From positions 253,014,802-253,078,801 of the forward strand of contig JAUPFV010000001.1 in NCBI GenBank assembly GCA_036936605.1: a DNA stretch of 64,000 nucleotides, in the 5' to 3' direction. The DNA is from Limnanthes douglasii subsp. nivea (Eukaryota; Streptophyta; Magnoliopsida; Brassicales; Limnanthaceae). The notes beneath the pieces were generated by a model. It made no database searches. It was not told the origin of the DNA and saw only the letters and a list, made by a program, of their open reading frames with translations. A program made the translations under genes and the position numbers. Shown here piece by piece: positions 23,500 to 35,983 of the stretch (positions are counted from its first letter, which is position 1; each line of letters opens with the position of its first letter).

Positions 23500-26400
23500 T
23501 CCATGTGAATCATGTGCTCCTAAATATGGAAGGTATCAATGCCTTAATAAAAAGTATGCAACCATGAAGTGTGTATCAATATGCTCCACCTTTATATGGT
23601 CGTTTTGGAATTTACTCCTTTATGGATAAGAACTTAATTTCTATATGTTTAGACTTTTTGACGATACTATTCACATTGGAGAACTTGATAGCTAAATTAT
23701 TGTTACAATAAATTATGAGGGCCTTTCAATTCCCTCAACTGTATGTAATATTGTAACAATATTTCTTAACCAGAGTGCATGGATCAATGCAATAAAATAC
23801 GTCATATATTTTGTTGCCATAGTCTAAGTCGTGAGGAGAGTCTGTTTTGCACTCTTCCATGATATAACACATCTCGCAAGAATGAATACATAACTTGTGG
23901 TAGACTTTATGGTGTCTACACATCCTAAAAACTCTCAATCAGAATAACCTATGAGTTTCAGGGTATCCGATCTTTTATATGTCATTCCAAATTATTAGGT
24001 ATTCTTCAAGTACCGTAATACCATCACTGCATTCCAATGGGAAACTCTAGGATTGCTCATGCACCTTCTAAACCTTTCAAATATGAATTATATATTTGGT
24101 CTAGTACATACCTAATCATACATGGGATTACCACTTGTTGAAGCATATAGTATCGTCTGCATAAACTGAATTTCTGAATCTGTTTTGAGGCACTGATAGA
24201 GTGATAATTTTTCTATTTTCGTTATATCGGTATACAAAGGTTTAAAATTATCGAAACCATAATGATGCATCATGATATCAATATAAGTCTTTTGTGAGAG
24301 ACCACAGATTCCCCTAGGATGGTTCCTTACAATACAGATCCCCAACATGTATAAAATCTTCCCTAAGGTCCTTCATATCAAATTTATTTGATAAAAATTC
24401 CTTAATAGCATGTAATAAACCTACGTCATTAGTGGTTAGGGGTATTCCAAATAAACAGATCATTAAATATATCATTTTAATCAAACTGATTTTATGGTAT
24501 ACACAATCTTCAACAATGTTAACTTTCAAAACTAAATGAGGTAACAGTGTACGGGAACTTGTGGTACCATTATCGACACGTCTGCTTTAATGCATATATG
24601 GGTTTCTTTAATTTATATAACATTGAATTTAGGTCTTCAACCACAAAATGCTTAGATTTCTTCATGTAGATCATTTTTTCAATGTATCTATTGAGAAACA
24701 TTGTCTTAACATCCAATTTGTGGAGCTTTAACTCAAAATGAGCAACAAGAGCCATGATTTCTTTGAAAGAGTCATTTGATGATACTGGAGAAAAGGTCGA
24801 TGTATAATCAATCCATTCAGTTTGATTGTACTCTTTCGCTATAAGATGAGCTTTGTAACTTTCCACATTCCTTGAAGCATCATGTTTGGTTTTAAACAAC
24901 CATTTACACTATAGTGCTTTCATATTTTCAGGTAGAGTCGTAAGACACCAAACTAAATTATATTGCATCAATTTATATTATACATTTATTGTTTTAATCT
25001 AAATTTTAGTGTGTTAACTCTTCATAGCATCTTGAAAGGTGACTGTCCTTTTCTAGAATGTCTAAAGCGCCTTCATGTTTACTCAGAAATGCCAAAGACA
25101 TTAGTTTTCTCCTGTCTTGAAGTGGACCCACGCAATAATGGCTCAATATGTTATTATTTTCTTGAGTTCTTGAATTTGTTCATCATAACCAAAATCAATA
25201 TTTTCTGTTTGAGGTGGAAGCATAATATCAGCTTGAAGACTTGTAATTGAACTCCCTACTATACAGTTGATGACCGATAGACTAACTATACTCTGAGTAT
25301 TAGTGTTAGAGACTAAATTAATTGCTTTTATTTTTTCCTCAACGATGGTGTTATTTTCTGAATCTTCTCATTCAAATACTGCATTCTCAAAAATTAATGC
25401 AGTTCCCGACTCTAATATATATCGCTTAATGAAAGAGTAAAATTTGCAATCCCTAGAGTGGTATGGGTACCAAATAAAGTTAAAACTAATTATTGTACCC
25501 TCTATATTTTGTTCACTAGGCATGTAAGGCTTCATTTCTACTGAATATCCCCACACATAAAAAATCTTAAAATTGGGCTTACGCCCTCTAGATAGTTTAT
25601 GCAATATTTTAGTTACTTCTGAAGTATATACGTTATCTAGGATATATGTTTCACTCTCAAGAGCTCCCTCCATATTGAATATGGTAGAGCTGAATGGGAA
25701 AACATACTCTTAGTCGTGTCCATTATTGTGTGGTTTCTCTGTTCATATACATTATTCATAGTGGGCAAGACCGCCTTTATTTATGGAGGAACAATTCCTC
25801 ACTCCTAAAGGTAGAGACGAATGGACCATGGTATTGTTCCCATGATCCATCCTACCTTCTGCAACATTCACCATCACAGTCGGATGTGACAACCTTAATC
25901 TGTTTGTCTATTTGTAATTCAACTTCAGCTTTAAAGGACTTGAACTTTTTCAATGACCTATCATTTCTCGCGAAGCAAGTATATGTAGCCATATAGTAAA
26001 AATTATTCTATAAAATAAATGAAGTATCTTTGGCCATTACAAGATGTGGTAAAGAATGATCTGTATATATTTGTATGAATTAACTTTAAGAAATCTTTAA
26101 CACGATAGAATTCACTCTATATGTTTGTCTAAATCAACATAATCAGAGGGGGTTAATAGAGCTTAGTGATAATGTGTATTCTCCTTTTAGAGATGTGACA
26201 AAAACACATGTGTTCTAGAAAGACTGAACTTTCAAAAATTACTGCATGGGCTATAGTCATTGCAACTGGATAATTAGATATATTATAAAAATTATAAAAA
26301 TTATAAATACAATCGAGAACACATGAGTCAGTTAAAAAATTATCATAAAATATCTAAAGTTTTCCATTAAAAAAAAGAACAAGAATAACCACATTTGTCT

Positions 26401-27590
26401 AAAAACAAAAACATAAATAAATTCCTCCAAAATATGGAATACACAAAAAATCCTTTAAAAATAATACATGCCCCGGATTTAAACAAAACTTAAATTGATA
26501 AATGGCTTCAGTTATGGAAGCTACATCATTAGCAATATAAATCTAAATATCTCCATCATGGAGGGGACTTATTTTGCTTGAGCCCTACAAAAAAATACAT
26601 ATGTGATTTGTTGTTGTTGGATCAACCCATCATATGTCATTTGATACTTAAACTAAATTAACTTACGAAGTTAGTAGAAGAGAGTTTACCTTTCTTTGCC
26701 AACCAGACCTTACATTTTGGTCAATCTCTCTTCGAGGGATCCATGCTCTTGCACTAGTAACAATGTAACTTCTTATTTTCCCCTTCTTGGAGTCTATAAT
26801 TCGTTGTTGGATCCCGAAATCTTAGCTTGTGCAGCTCTAATTGATGAGTGATTCCTCTTGTTTTGAGGTGTACTCATGCTGATATTAACCATATTAGCCT
26901 TTAAAGTCCTTTGCTCTGAATTTTTTTCCTCATCGATCATATTAGCAATTAGAATATTAATATCTTACTTTTTCTCAAGGAAATTGCTGGTTATCTCGAG
27001 GACTCTGAATTTAAAAATGAGGGACATGAAAATGTATACCACTATGACAGGTTTAGAGAACTCAACACCGAAGTCCTTAAGTTTCCCATGGAAACAGCCA
27101 TCTCAAGGATGTGGTCTCTAATAATTCCATGATCATTGTATTTCATAGTAGAAATTATTCCAATTAAGTTCTTAACTTCAACTTGAGAGAACTGAAGAAA
27201 ATTCTTCTCAAGTTGGGAAAACACATCATTGGCTAATAACAAGTCAGTCGTCTAGGAACTCAAAAACTCTTGTGAGACTCTTCTCTATAAAACATACATA
27301 CCCCATGAGGCGGCTAGAACGTTCTCATCTCTCAAAGAGCATCGTCTCATCATGAGTGCTCTTTTCTGTAAGAGCATATGGTTGGTCCTCTTTAATTCAA
27401 CGGTCAATTTTATTGAGCCCCAATACGAGTAAATTTTCTCGTTTCCACTCGTTAAATTTACCCCCCACCATAACAAGGACGTGGATTGAGTTTCTCGATT
27501 GGTTGTCATTTGCTGAACAATCAAAAAGAAATATTGAATTAGTGAAATGTGTCTGATATTTTTACCAAACTTATATAACATATACTGAAG
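23500..27590 (-). pseudogene. copia gag-pol relic, minus strand
   Basis: In order from high to low coordinates. Gag (27590-27042) has the UBN2-type stretch ending YNDHGIIRDHILEMA. Integrase (about 25990-25368) keeps a degenerate SD-x-G-E motif (SDCDGE), the LPYSIW segment and the C-terminal RKPNFKIFYVWGY. Reverse transcriptase (24899-24112) has IDYTSTFSPVSSNDSFKEI, LHKLDVKTMFLN and NKFDMKDL. The Y-x-D-D box expected just upstream of 24440 is lost. RNase H (about 24110-23500) keeps ASTSGNPMYD, a CTRPNI variant, LIGYSD and ISWKSAKQTLL. Stops and frameshifts occur throughout. Confidence 0.85.
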
Positions 27591-27607
27591 TTTATCAGGT
27601 TAAATAT

Positions 27608-28176
27608 TGTGATTGGGCATTCATATGTATTGCACTCGTCATAACTATTAGTGGGGATGGTAGGCGCCATCGCGATACATTACCTATGGAGCTAGTAATT
27701 TGAGGTTAAGCAGTGCAGGTATTATGCCATATCTAAAATCAGTTAAGCCTTTTGTAAGGGTAGTACCTGACTGATTCATGGTAACTGATCGAACATTTCA
27801 AAACTAAAAAACTAATTATGCATGAGTATGATACGTATAAACACAAAAATTGCATCATGCAACAGGTGATCATCATTAGTCAATATATGCGGTCGTTTTT
27901 CATAGGGGCTGACCTATATACACACTAATCATTCTTTAAGTTGTGAGGCCCAAAACGCATTTCTTTTCATGACACACATGATATTTTCTCATGGATAAGA
28001 TCATACATTATTATTTATTCCAATAAAAGACTGAATATTAATATTAATATTAATAATTTTTATAAGTCCAAATATTTTTAATTGATTACTTTGGTTATTT
28101 AATCAGCCATGTAACAATAGGTTTGAATATCATAAATAACACATGATGAGACATTTTAATTTTGAATTTTTTTACA
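27608..28176 (-). repeat. 5' LTR of the minus-strand copia element
   Basis: The full-length LTR, about 569 bp. On the minus strand it starts TGTAAAAAAATTC and ends CAATCACA, giving the canonical TG...CA ends. The primer site expected just below 27608 is not convincing (weak match only). Confidence 0.7.
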
Positions 28177-29289
28177 TATAAAACTATTTTTTTTACTAAA
28201 CCAAAAAATAACAACAATCTGAATTTAATTTAGAGTTGTTTAGATTTGGTTTATCTAATATATTTAAAATGATTTTAATTTATAGATTTTTAAATCTGTC
28301 AAAATCACATTGACCAAAACTGAGTTTGTAGACAAAAATAAAACTAGTAGTTTTTTCGATCATGTACTGATTACAATATTAGCTTTGTTTGTGTATGATG
28401 AAATCAATTATGTTTTTTATCAATCAATAGTGAACTATATATGATATTTTATAATTTACCTATGATGTGGTTTTTTTTATTAATGATGAAAACCCATCTT
28501 GTTTGTGTTAGTCATGAGAGAAAATAATATTATTTCCTTTCATTTTTTCTCAGATGTTTAGTGTGCATAAGGTACATCGATCAATGTCGTTTATATATTT
28601 TTTTTTTGTTAAATTAATAATCTGATTTTTTTTATAGATAATGGATCCCAATATGAAAGGAATGTACAAGGATCTTTTCACTAAGTAAGTGAAAAGATAA
28701 AATTTTAGAAAGAGAGAATTTTGTAATAATACTTATTTGTTTGCATTTATGGAACTGGTCGAAGAACTAGAACGAGTTGAGTTGAGAGATTTTTCATATC
28801 ATATTTGGTCTAGGTGACTCATGGTTGGTGGTATGGTAATAAGGCTCCCATCCCGATATGATTACCGAAGTTGTTTACGAAATTTATAAAATATATCATT
28901 TATTTTGTAAAGTAATGTAAGATGATATTTTACTTTGAATTTTATATCGCATGTAAACGATAAATTAGTATATATAAAATTTTCTTTGTCAGATGCATGC
29001 CTATGCAATTTAGATAACATGTCTTTTAAAATACTTATTGAAATATTATGCCACTTCAGCATAAACTTCTCTATGATTGAGATATTCAAAAAATATGGTA
29101 TTGAGAGACAAATTCATTCTATCAAACGATGATCATCTTAGATTATGCTTATTGCATCGTTAGACTAAAAATCGTTGGTCATACTATAGAGATCTCATAA
29201 ATCATTCACAAATGTGAGTTTTATAATTGTATTTTTTATATTTTAGAAGTTGAGCTTGACAAGATAAAGATGAAAATGAAAAGATGTAA
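28177..29289. other. AT-rich intergenic stretch
   Basis: No domain is recognised. A short segment at 28638-28687, which would encode MDPNMKGMYKDLFTK, is bordered by TATAG and GTAAGT and so looks like an exon, but nothing around it continues the frame. Confidence 0.3.
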
Positions 29290-30123
29290 ATGAATGAGAA
29301 TTGAATAAAATTATTGTGGTAGCGGACAAATCACCGGAACCTAATGAACGGTGATTTTTGAGTAGAGAAGAATATGTATTAAAAGTTATAATAACTTATA
29401 ACTATGGAATGAAGAACACTTTGATTTTATTGATAATATGGATTACAAAGCAAGCTCTCTTCTTGTTGCTACTATTTTATCTCTAACTTTCACCTAACCC
29501 TACAAATAAGATACTATCTTCTTTATATAGTGGTCTTGACTTGGAAGGATTTTGGTTTTTGCCTCCTCATTGATGCAAACTTTTTTTGGCTTTCGGGATA
29601 CTTTATCAGACGGAGTTACGTACTTGGGGGTTGTTTTATCATACAATGTTAGACACGACTTGCTTATATTGTTAGACACAATTTCCGTACACTTTGAAAG
29701 CATGCGGGAGAGAGAGGAATGATCAAGGCTAAGTGTGTGTTGAATTACTGATCACAAAGGCATAAAAGCATACTCATTGCGAGCTCATTGTGTGGATTCG
29801 CAACCCGCTCTTTTCGGATTACAACGAGGAACCATATGAGGTTTGGCTGAGTAAAGTAGACTTCGGGAGAATGATTCCTCCATATCAGGCCAATTTTGTC
29901 CATTAGGACAATTTTGGCCATGCTTGGCCAATAAGTCGATGTGTTCGGTTGAGTTTCTTTCCTAAGTCAAACTTTATGGACTCGGGTTTGGTTAACTTGC
30001 CTCAGACTTATTTATATCGTATCATGGGTCATTCTAGATTAAATGAATCATACAAAGCTCAAGTTTCGTATTCATACTTGGTTTTGGTCGTGCCCCAGTT
30101 AGATGATATTTGATATAGTATCA
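29290..30123 (-). mobile_element. LTR of an LTR retrotransposon, minus strand (solo or 3' LTR)
   Basis: On the minus strand a polypurine-like tract (GTGGTGGGAGTTAC, ending at 30124) is followed by TGATACTATATC, a standard LTR start. Downstream are a TATA box (29521-29529) and an AATAAA signal (29426-29431) about 95 bases later, as expected for U3-R. The far end is not defined. If it is a 3' LTR, the element's interior would lie above 30124, where a 57-bp repeat is found. No partner LTR was seen. Confidence 0.45.
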
Positions 30124-30524
30124 GTAACTCCCACCACTCATTTGCTTGAAAGTGATTGAAGTGATCTGGACCTGATGTCTCACGGTTATGTATTTTAGCA
30201 ACTATGGGTCTCCAAATGGATGTTATGTTATGTATGGCCTTAAATTATTCATTTTATTTTAAGAGAATGCTTCCTTAATATGACCGAGTCGATGAAGAGT
30301 TGAGCTCGACGAAACTAATATCGGGTTAAGGTCAAGCTGATGACGAGTTGGTCGTTTACATGTTAGTTTGGCCATTTACGTGACTTTCAATTTTCTTCAT
30401 TCAAGATATTTATAAAAAAGAATAAAAAATTTCAAAACTGCCATGTACAAGTGAAATCATAAAATTAGACATGAACACAAGTTTATGCTAGAATAGGACA
30501 AAAAAAATCTCATGCTCACCCAAA

Positions 30525-30695
30525 GATGAGTAGAAGTACACTTGCGTATTTTGATTGGGTATATTAAAATAATCAGGCAAAGATGAGTAGGAGTACACTT
30601 GCGTATTTTGATTGGGTGTATTAAAATAATCAAGCAAAGATGAGTAGGAGTACACTTGCGTATCTTGTGTAGATATATTAAAATAGTTCAATTGA
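30525..30695 (-). repeat. 57-bp tandem repeat, three copies, in frame
   Basis: Copies start at 30525, 30582 and 30639, each GATGAGTAGRAGTACACTTG. The first two are nearly identical; the third diverges after 25 bases. The period of 57 equals 19 codons and the minus strand stays open across all three, giving units of the type NQNTQVYSYSSLPDYFN. The open frame runs 30691 to 30488 with no ATG and continues upstream without a recognised domain. It may be a fragment of the coding part of a transposon (the LTR at 29.3-30.1 kb is next to it) or of a captured gene. Confidence 0.6.
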
Positions 30696-30699
30696 TGTA

Positions 30700-31629
30700 T
30701 CCAACCTCGTCATTTGTAACCCAAATGTGTTTGTCAAATACGATCGCTGCAACGTACTTCTAGACCAACATCAAGATAGCTTCCAACATATATCTAGTTT
30801 ACAAATATTATGATATAGTTATGTAAATACTTTACGAAGCTCTTATGCAAGTTTTCACATATAAGACACGTTTTAGTTGGTTTTTCCTTGTTAGTATAGT
30901 TATGTTGTTTTATCCTTTTTGTTTTTTTACAACATAAATACTATATTATGTTGTTTAGTTATAATATTTTTGTTTTATTGTCTATTTGTTTTTTCTAATC
31001 TTAACTATTTTAAAAAATAGTATACATTATTAATAATTATATTTAAAAAATCTCAAAAGACAACCAAGACTTTATTTGTTAAATCTGAACAACTATATTC
31101 GAAAGCTATAAAAAAACTTTATTTGAAAAGTTAGAAGATTAATGGTTGATTAACAAAATCATATTTTTCTTTAATATTAGAATATTATAGGTTTCATTTT
31201 CGTTAGCTATATTCATTTGTCATTGACAGAAATATATTTCGTTTTAAAATTCCAATATCATCAACAATCGGTACATACATGAGATATTTTACTTCATTTT
31301 TTTCCAATCATTGGAAAGATTTGTATTTTTATTGTAACTCTAATTATGTCAATCTCGAGCTCAACTAGAGTTCCAAAATAAATATATATTCTTCCATTAT
31401 TTATGAATATAAGCTTTGTTAGGGCATGTGTTTTCTATATTTGTAATGTCTAAAAATCAGGTTAAAGATCATTATTTGAGGTGGGTTTTTTAAAAATTGA
31501 GAAAATTCATGGCACATACTTTAAACATATTATAACATTTTTAAGGAGATAATTAAGATACTTGTAAATTTTACTACGAAGAATTTATATTTTTAGTATT
31601 TTAGTTTTCAAATTCATCCAAGTTAGTTA
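30700..31629. other. AT-rich intergenic stretch
   Basis: Nothing recognised. Confidence 0.35.
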
Positions 31630-33650
31630 AATATGAAAAATGATAGAGATTAGTAGACTTTATTATTTATAATGGCAATAATGAAATATATAAGAAAATC
31701 GATTATCTGTCTATTACATGGTCAAGTTTCAAAAATTATTTTTGTATTGACCTTTTTTACAGGGTCATCATTATTAACTATATAATTTATGTTTCCCCGT
31801 TCCAACTAGTTATGATGATATTAGTTATTTGTTGTCAATGTTAAAATTAAATAATAATAATAATAATAATAGAAAAAATGATTCGGTTTTGACCAATAAA
31901 AATATTATATGGTAACATTCTCTACTAAAAAATACAAGTTAGTATGAATGATAATTTACTTTCACTAAGTTTCAGATTTTAAGAAGATTAAGTAGAATTT
32001 AGCCTAGTGTTGAATTACTTATGAAAAATATAGGACAAATGTAGAAGGGTTTTGAAAGGTTTGAGACTTGGATCAACCAAAAATGTTTTTTTAATACCAT
32101 GGTTTGATCCTCATTTCATTTTTTTTTCAATAATTATAGAAACTGGATTGATATAGCTACAACTATCACAATTTTTCTTCATTGAAAATATTTATTAAAT
32201 TAGCAAAAACTAAGTGATGTAAAAAGTTGTACAAATAATTGTGCTTCGTACATATAGATTTGAAAACTGGATAACTTTTATATATAGATATATTACATAA
32301 TACATATACATAATGATATATCATACAATAAACTAAATTGAAATCATGGGACAAATACGTACACAATTTTTAAAAACATTCCGATTATAAAGGAAGTTGA
32401 CAAGCTAGTTGGTCGAGGTATCATAAAACCTCGTGACTATTTTCAGTATGCATACATGTGTTGGATAAATCAAGAGTACAAAAACTAAGTAGAAGAATTT
32501 GGTTCTATAAAGAGAAACATAAGTCTTAAAGCAAATTCCAAAAGTAATATGTAAACTATTCATATGTAAGGATGACCAAGATAACATATATTGTTCATAG
32601 ATGCCTTTTTACTATATTATGCATATATTTTATTATAATTGGAATTCATTGAAAATGTTTAAGTCTTTTATGATGGTGGATACTTAATAAGGGATGTATG
32701 GCATTCAACGAATAATATCATTATCTATTTTTTTTAGTTAAAATGTGCACACTCTCTTAAAAAAAACATTCATAAGTATTTATTGAAACCAATACATTAA
32801 CCTTAAACCTAGGAAAAACTCTGCTTGAAATACTTGTACATATATGGATGTCCAGCGATATTTGAGCTTAGCAAAGAGAAACTGGAGTCCAATGGTTATT
32901 TAAATTTAGCATATATGAATTTTTGGTTTAGAATCCTACATCCAAATTTAAATTAAAGACAATATATTAATTTTGAGGATACTAAGTTTGGGGAAAAGTA
33001 ATCATTAAACAAGAATAAGTAGAAATGATTAGTTCATATTCAAAAGATAAAGATTTAGTATTTCATTGTCGATTATCTTCTAATTGTGAGAATGCTTATT
33101 TTCTCTATAAATTAATGTTCAAAATCTCACTTAGGAATAAATAATTGTAGTTTTACATGTAGAACAAACTCAACATACTCAAGAAATTACAAAAACTAAA
33201 GTTAGTATAATTACATACAAAGATCCACGACTAGAGAGAGAGAAGAAATACTATGTATTTGGTTTATGCAAAGTATTTCGATAGTGTTCGATGAAAAAAT
33301 TGATATTATGTAACATAATAATTTATTTTTAACTTCTGCAATATTATAAAAAGTTCTACACAAAAATTAAGATTATTTATGATGCAAAATAAAAATTCAA
33401 ATTCAGCTTCTACAGCATCATAAAGATTTCTACAAGAAAATTACGATTATTAAATATAAACGAAGAATTCAGTTTAAGCTTCATAACATCACAAAAATTC
33501 CAACCCTTAATCATAGATTATTATAACAAAAGTGAAAACTGATGTAAGATAATTCATTTCCAAGTTTGTATCCATAATCTTAAGAAAAAAAAAACTATTT
33601 GGTTGCAAATTCATCCTTGAACCATATTTGAGTCAAAATATCCAACACGT
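31630..33650. repeat. Dispersed repeat, copy 2 of 2, interrupted
   Basis: 31630-32680 matches 5690-6690, and 33560-33650 (AAGAAAAAAAAAACTATTTGG) matches about 6800-6870. The 880 bases between the two blocks (32681-33559) have no counterpart in copy 1, so copy 2 carries an insertion or copy 1 a deletion. A (TAA)n run lies at 31851-31872. No LTRs were seen around this copy. Confidence 0.5.
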
Positions 33651-34149
33651 TCTATTTAATATTAAAATATTCAATTTTAAGTAGACATTTGTTTCAGCCA
33701 AGCAAAAGATCCTTTCAATACAATCATAATACATGTTTGATAATTCACCATTAAACTTCATTAATCGAATATTAAGATCATTTTTTGAACAGTAACATTA
33801 ATAAAATTTGATATATAGTACAACCTAAACCTATTGACTATTATTTTTTTATGATAGGTTACAAAAGTTAATCAATCCAAACGAAGGTTAACAAATTTGT
33901 AATGGTTGTATAAAAATTTCAATTAAAGTTAATAGTTTGTAACATTAAGAAACTCATTTATGATACTTAGCAGTCTTTCATAAATGATACAATGATGAAT
34001 CGAAGTTGTAGTCTTATTTTAAAATATCCTTTAGTAGAGTATTATGGACTTCATAAGTATTCAGGTGTTATGCATCAGAAATCCCTAGAATTCCATAACA
34101 ATCTCCCAGGATGTAAAGTGAAAACGGAAGAAATTATGATTCGTTTTTT
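33651..34149. other. AT-rich intergenic stretch
   Basis: Nothing recognised, although homology to the LTR element at 3.4-8.5 kb may continue weakly to about 33730. Confidence 0.3.
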
Positions 34150-34347
34150 AGTAAATTTCAACCGAAAATAGAGAATATGAAGGAATTGTATGAGATAATT
34201 CTTCCGGCAAGCCAACTTTTTGGTAGTATTCCGAATTCTTTTGGAAATCTCAGGAAAAAAGTTAAACTTGGCTGATTTATCTAGGACCAAATTCGCAGAT
34301 AGAATTCGTTGAGTTAATTCTTTCGAAAAGTTAAACTTCATTGATTA
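34150..34347 (+). pseudogene. Leucine-rich repeat fragment
   Basis: The plus strand reads NMKELYEI, then ASQLFGSIPNSFGNLRK, then after a one-base shift KLNLADLSRTKFADRI and VNSFEKLNF. This fits the plant extracellular LRR consensus (L-x-x-L-x-x-L-x-L-S-x-N-x-L-x-G-x-I-P-x-x-F-G-N-L), with about two repeats. It has a frameshift and stops, and neither a kinase nor a signal peptide is nearby, so it is an orphan scrap of a receptor-like gene. The longer open frame on the opposite strand is a shadow. Confidence 0.45.
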
Positions 34348-34513
34348 GTATATTTTCTCGTCTTGATGTGTTTCATTCATGAATAAAAAAACAAAAAAGT
34401 TGAAACATATACTATAAGAGGAAAATTGTAAGATTAGAATATTAAAAATAAAAATATCTTAATGAAAAATTAAGATTTATTGTAAAAAAAATTAATTACA
34501 TATTTCATAATAA

Positions 34514-35340
34514 ATGTTAAAAGATTATCACCAACATATACATCACAAAAATATGTCATTCACATACTTAGTGAGAGCATGGTACTCGTCTTCTAGCAAT
34601 GATATTCACTTGGGTTCTATTTTACCTCCTATAATAGTCTCGGTGATCTGGTTTGTCAGAAATAAATTGAAGATGGAAGGTAAGAACCTAAAGTCAGAGG
34701 ATATGATTGAACACATAATGCATATCCTCTCTGGTCTAGATAATGCTCACCTATTGAGGAGGAAATATTGGGACTGTGATAACGAAATTGGGCCTTCGAT
34801 AGGGTGTGTGAACCACCCTCCAGTATCACTAAGTTGGGTGTGTCGTAACTTAGGCAGCTTTAAACTCAATACAGATGGTGTACGTAGTGATATTGGTGAA
34901 TGCTATGGTGGTGGTCTAGTTAGAGATAAATTTGGAAAGATTGTTTTCAGGTAAAGTCGAGAGTCTACGGTACATGAAGTCCTATTATTACTGAAACAAG
35001 AGCTATGTTGGACGGTCTTCGAATTTGTTTTGCTAATGGTATTAATATGCTCGATATTGAAACGGATTCTCGTATTCTGGCTGAAATGGTACTATCTGGA
35101 AGAGATCTATGGTATCTCAAAGCTTCAATAAGCTGCTGTTACAAACTGATCTCATCAAATATGGAAATAATTTATATTTTCAGAGAACAAAATGAAGCAG
35201 CGGATTGGTTAGCTAATTCTTCTCTCAAATCTAACAAAAACTTGGATTTTGATGAAAGTGAAGCTCATGTTAGACTGAGAGCTATTGTTTTTCTCGAAAG
35301 ATTCGGGTTGTGTCATCTGAGAAACAACCCTAAGTCTTAG
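34514..35340 (+). pseudogene. LINE-type RNase H domain relic (RVT_3 type)
   Basis: The frame 34514-34954 has IVSVIWFVRNKLKMEGK, the linker after the LINE reverse transcriptase, then FKLNTDGVRS with the first catalytic Asp and GGGLVRDKFGKIVF. It stops at 34954 and continues in another frame from about 34985 with TETRAMLDGL (second acidic residue), LDIETDSRIL (third) and FREQNEAADWLANSSL (last Asp), ending at 35340. All four acidic positions of RNase H are still visible, but the two halves are out of frame and no reverse transcriptase precedes them. It ends 910 bases before the DXR start codon, on the same strand. Confidence 0.7.
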
Positions 35341-35454
35341 AGATTGTAGCAATCTTAAAAAAGGGAAAGCTAAATCTTACCGATATTGAAGAATCCTCTG
35401 CATCTTTGTGTTTTTGCTGGTTCTGATTTTCAATCGAGGCTAAGTTTTGATTTT

Positions 35455-35553
35455 TAGGGTTTGGGTGTGGCTTTGAGGATTGATGTAGCTGGATTTTGAG
35501 TTTCACAGATTAGATAGAAGGAAGCACATCGAAAGAAAGAAAAATTAGGGTTT
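35455..35553 (+). promoter_or_regulatory. Two telo-box-like motifs upstream of DXR
   Basis: TAGGGTTT occurs at 35455-35462 and 35546-35553, matching the plant telo box (AAACCCTA in reverse). They lie about 700-800 bases from the DXR start. A role for DXR is not shown; the surrounding sequence could also be leftover 5' UTR of another gene. Confidence 0.3.
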
Positions 35554-35983
35554 TCAATTTTGGAGATCTTCTCCTTTATATGTCTCGAGCTCTTTGACAA
35601 CGTTTATTCAATCTTAATAAAATAATAAAAATCTTAAATTGAGGAAGTCTTAAATTGAGGGGGAAAAAATTCCCACCAAAATATTATTGAAAGTTTTTGA
35701 AACCTCCGGAATTTATATCTTTTTATAAAAATAAGTTATTGTATAGGCGTATGTTATACATGGATAATATTTTAAACATTAAATGATAAAAGATTCCCAA
35801 CAAAACATTAAAAGTCTTTGAAGGCCAATAAACATACTTTTTATAGAGGGCAAAACTCATTTATCCAAGGATTATATTTGGTAATATTAAAAATTAATTT
35901 ACCAGAATAGAAATTAACCTATACTTAGGCTGGCCGAAATTACTATTGCCCATTTTAATTTTTCAAATCTCATTGTATTAGAT

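Larger units (their letters stand above)
22797..28176 (-). mobile_element. Ty1/copia retrotransposon, minus strand, defective
   Basis: LTRs are 27608-28176 (5' in element sense) and 22797-23051 (3'). They share TGTGATTGGGCAT/TGTAATTGGGCAT at one end, and ACATTATTATTTRTTCCA, ATAAGTCCA, AATTGATTAC and CACATRATGASACATTTTAAT at the other. Gag, integrase, reverse transcriptase and RNase H follow in order on the minus strand. A polypurine tract on the minus strand (CCAAGTGAGAGATTA, about 23053-23067) lies just before the 3' LTR. The 3' LTR lacks about 300 internal bases. A possible TATA flank on both sides is too AT-rich to count as a target duplication. Confidence 0.85.

Noticed and set aside
22799..28176. 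Endogenous pararetrovirus as the source of the reverse transcriptase segments
   Set aside because: Domain order (integrase before reverse transcriptase), LTRs and primer/polypurine sites are those of copia retrotransposons; no movement or coat protein was seen.
22792..28180. TATA direct repeat flanking the minus-strand copia element as a target-site duplication
   Set aside because: Four bases of TATA in AT-rich DNA are not significant and the LTR ends are uncertain by a few bases.
28638..28687. Exon-like segment MDPNMKGMYKDLFTK with AG and GT borders
   Set aside because: Only 50 bases long, no continuing exons, no recognised family; AT-rich plant DNA gives such chance patterns.
34075..34341. 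88-codon minus-strand open frame
   Set aside because: The plus strand has an LRR pattern over the same bases; the minus-strand protein has no domain.
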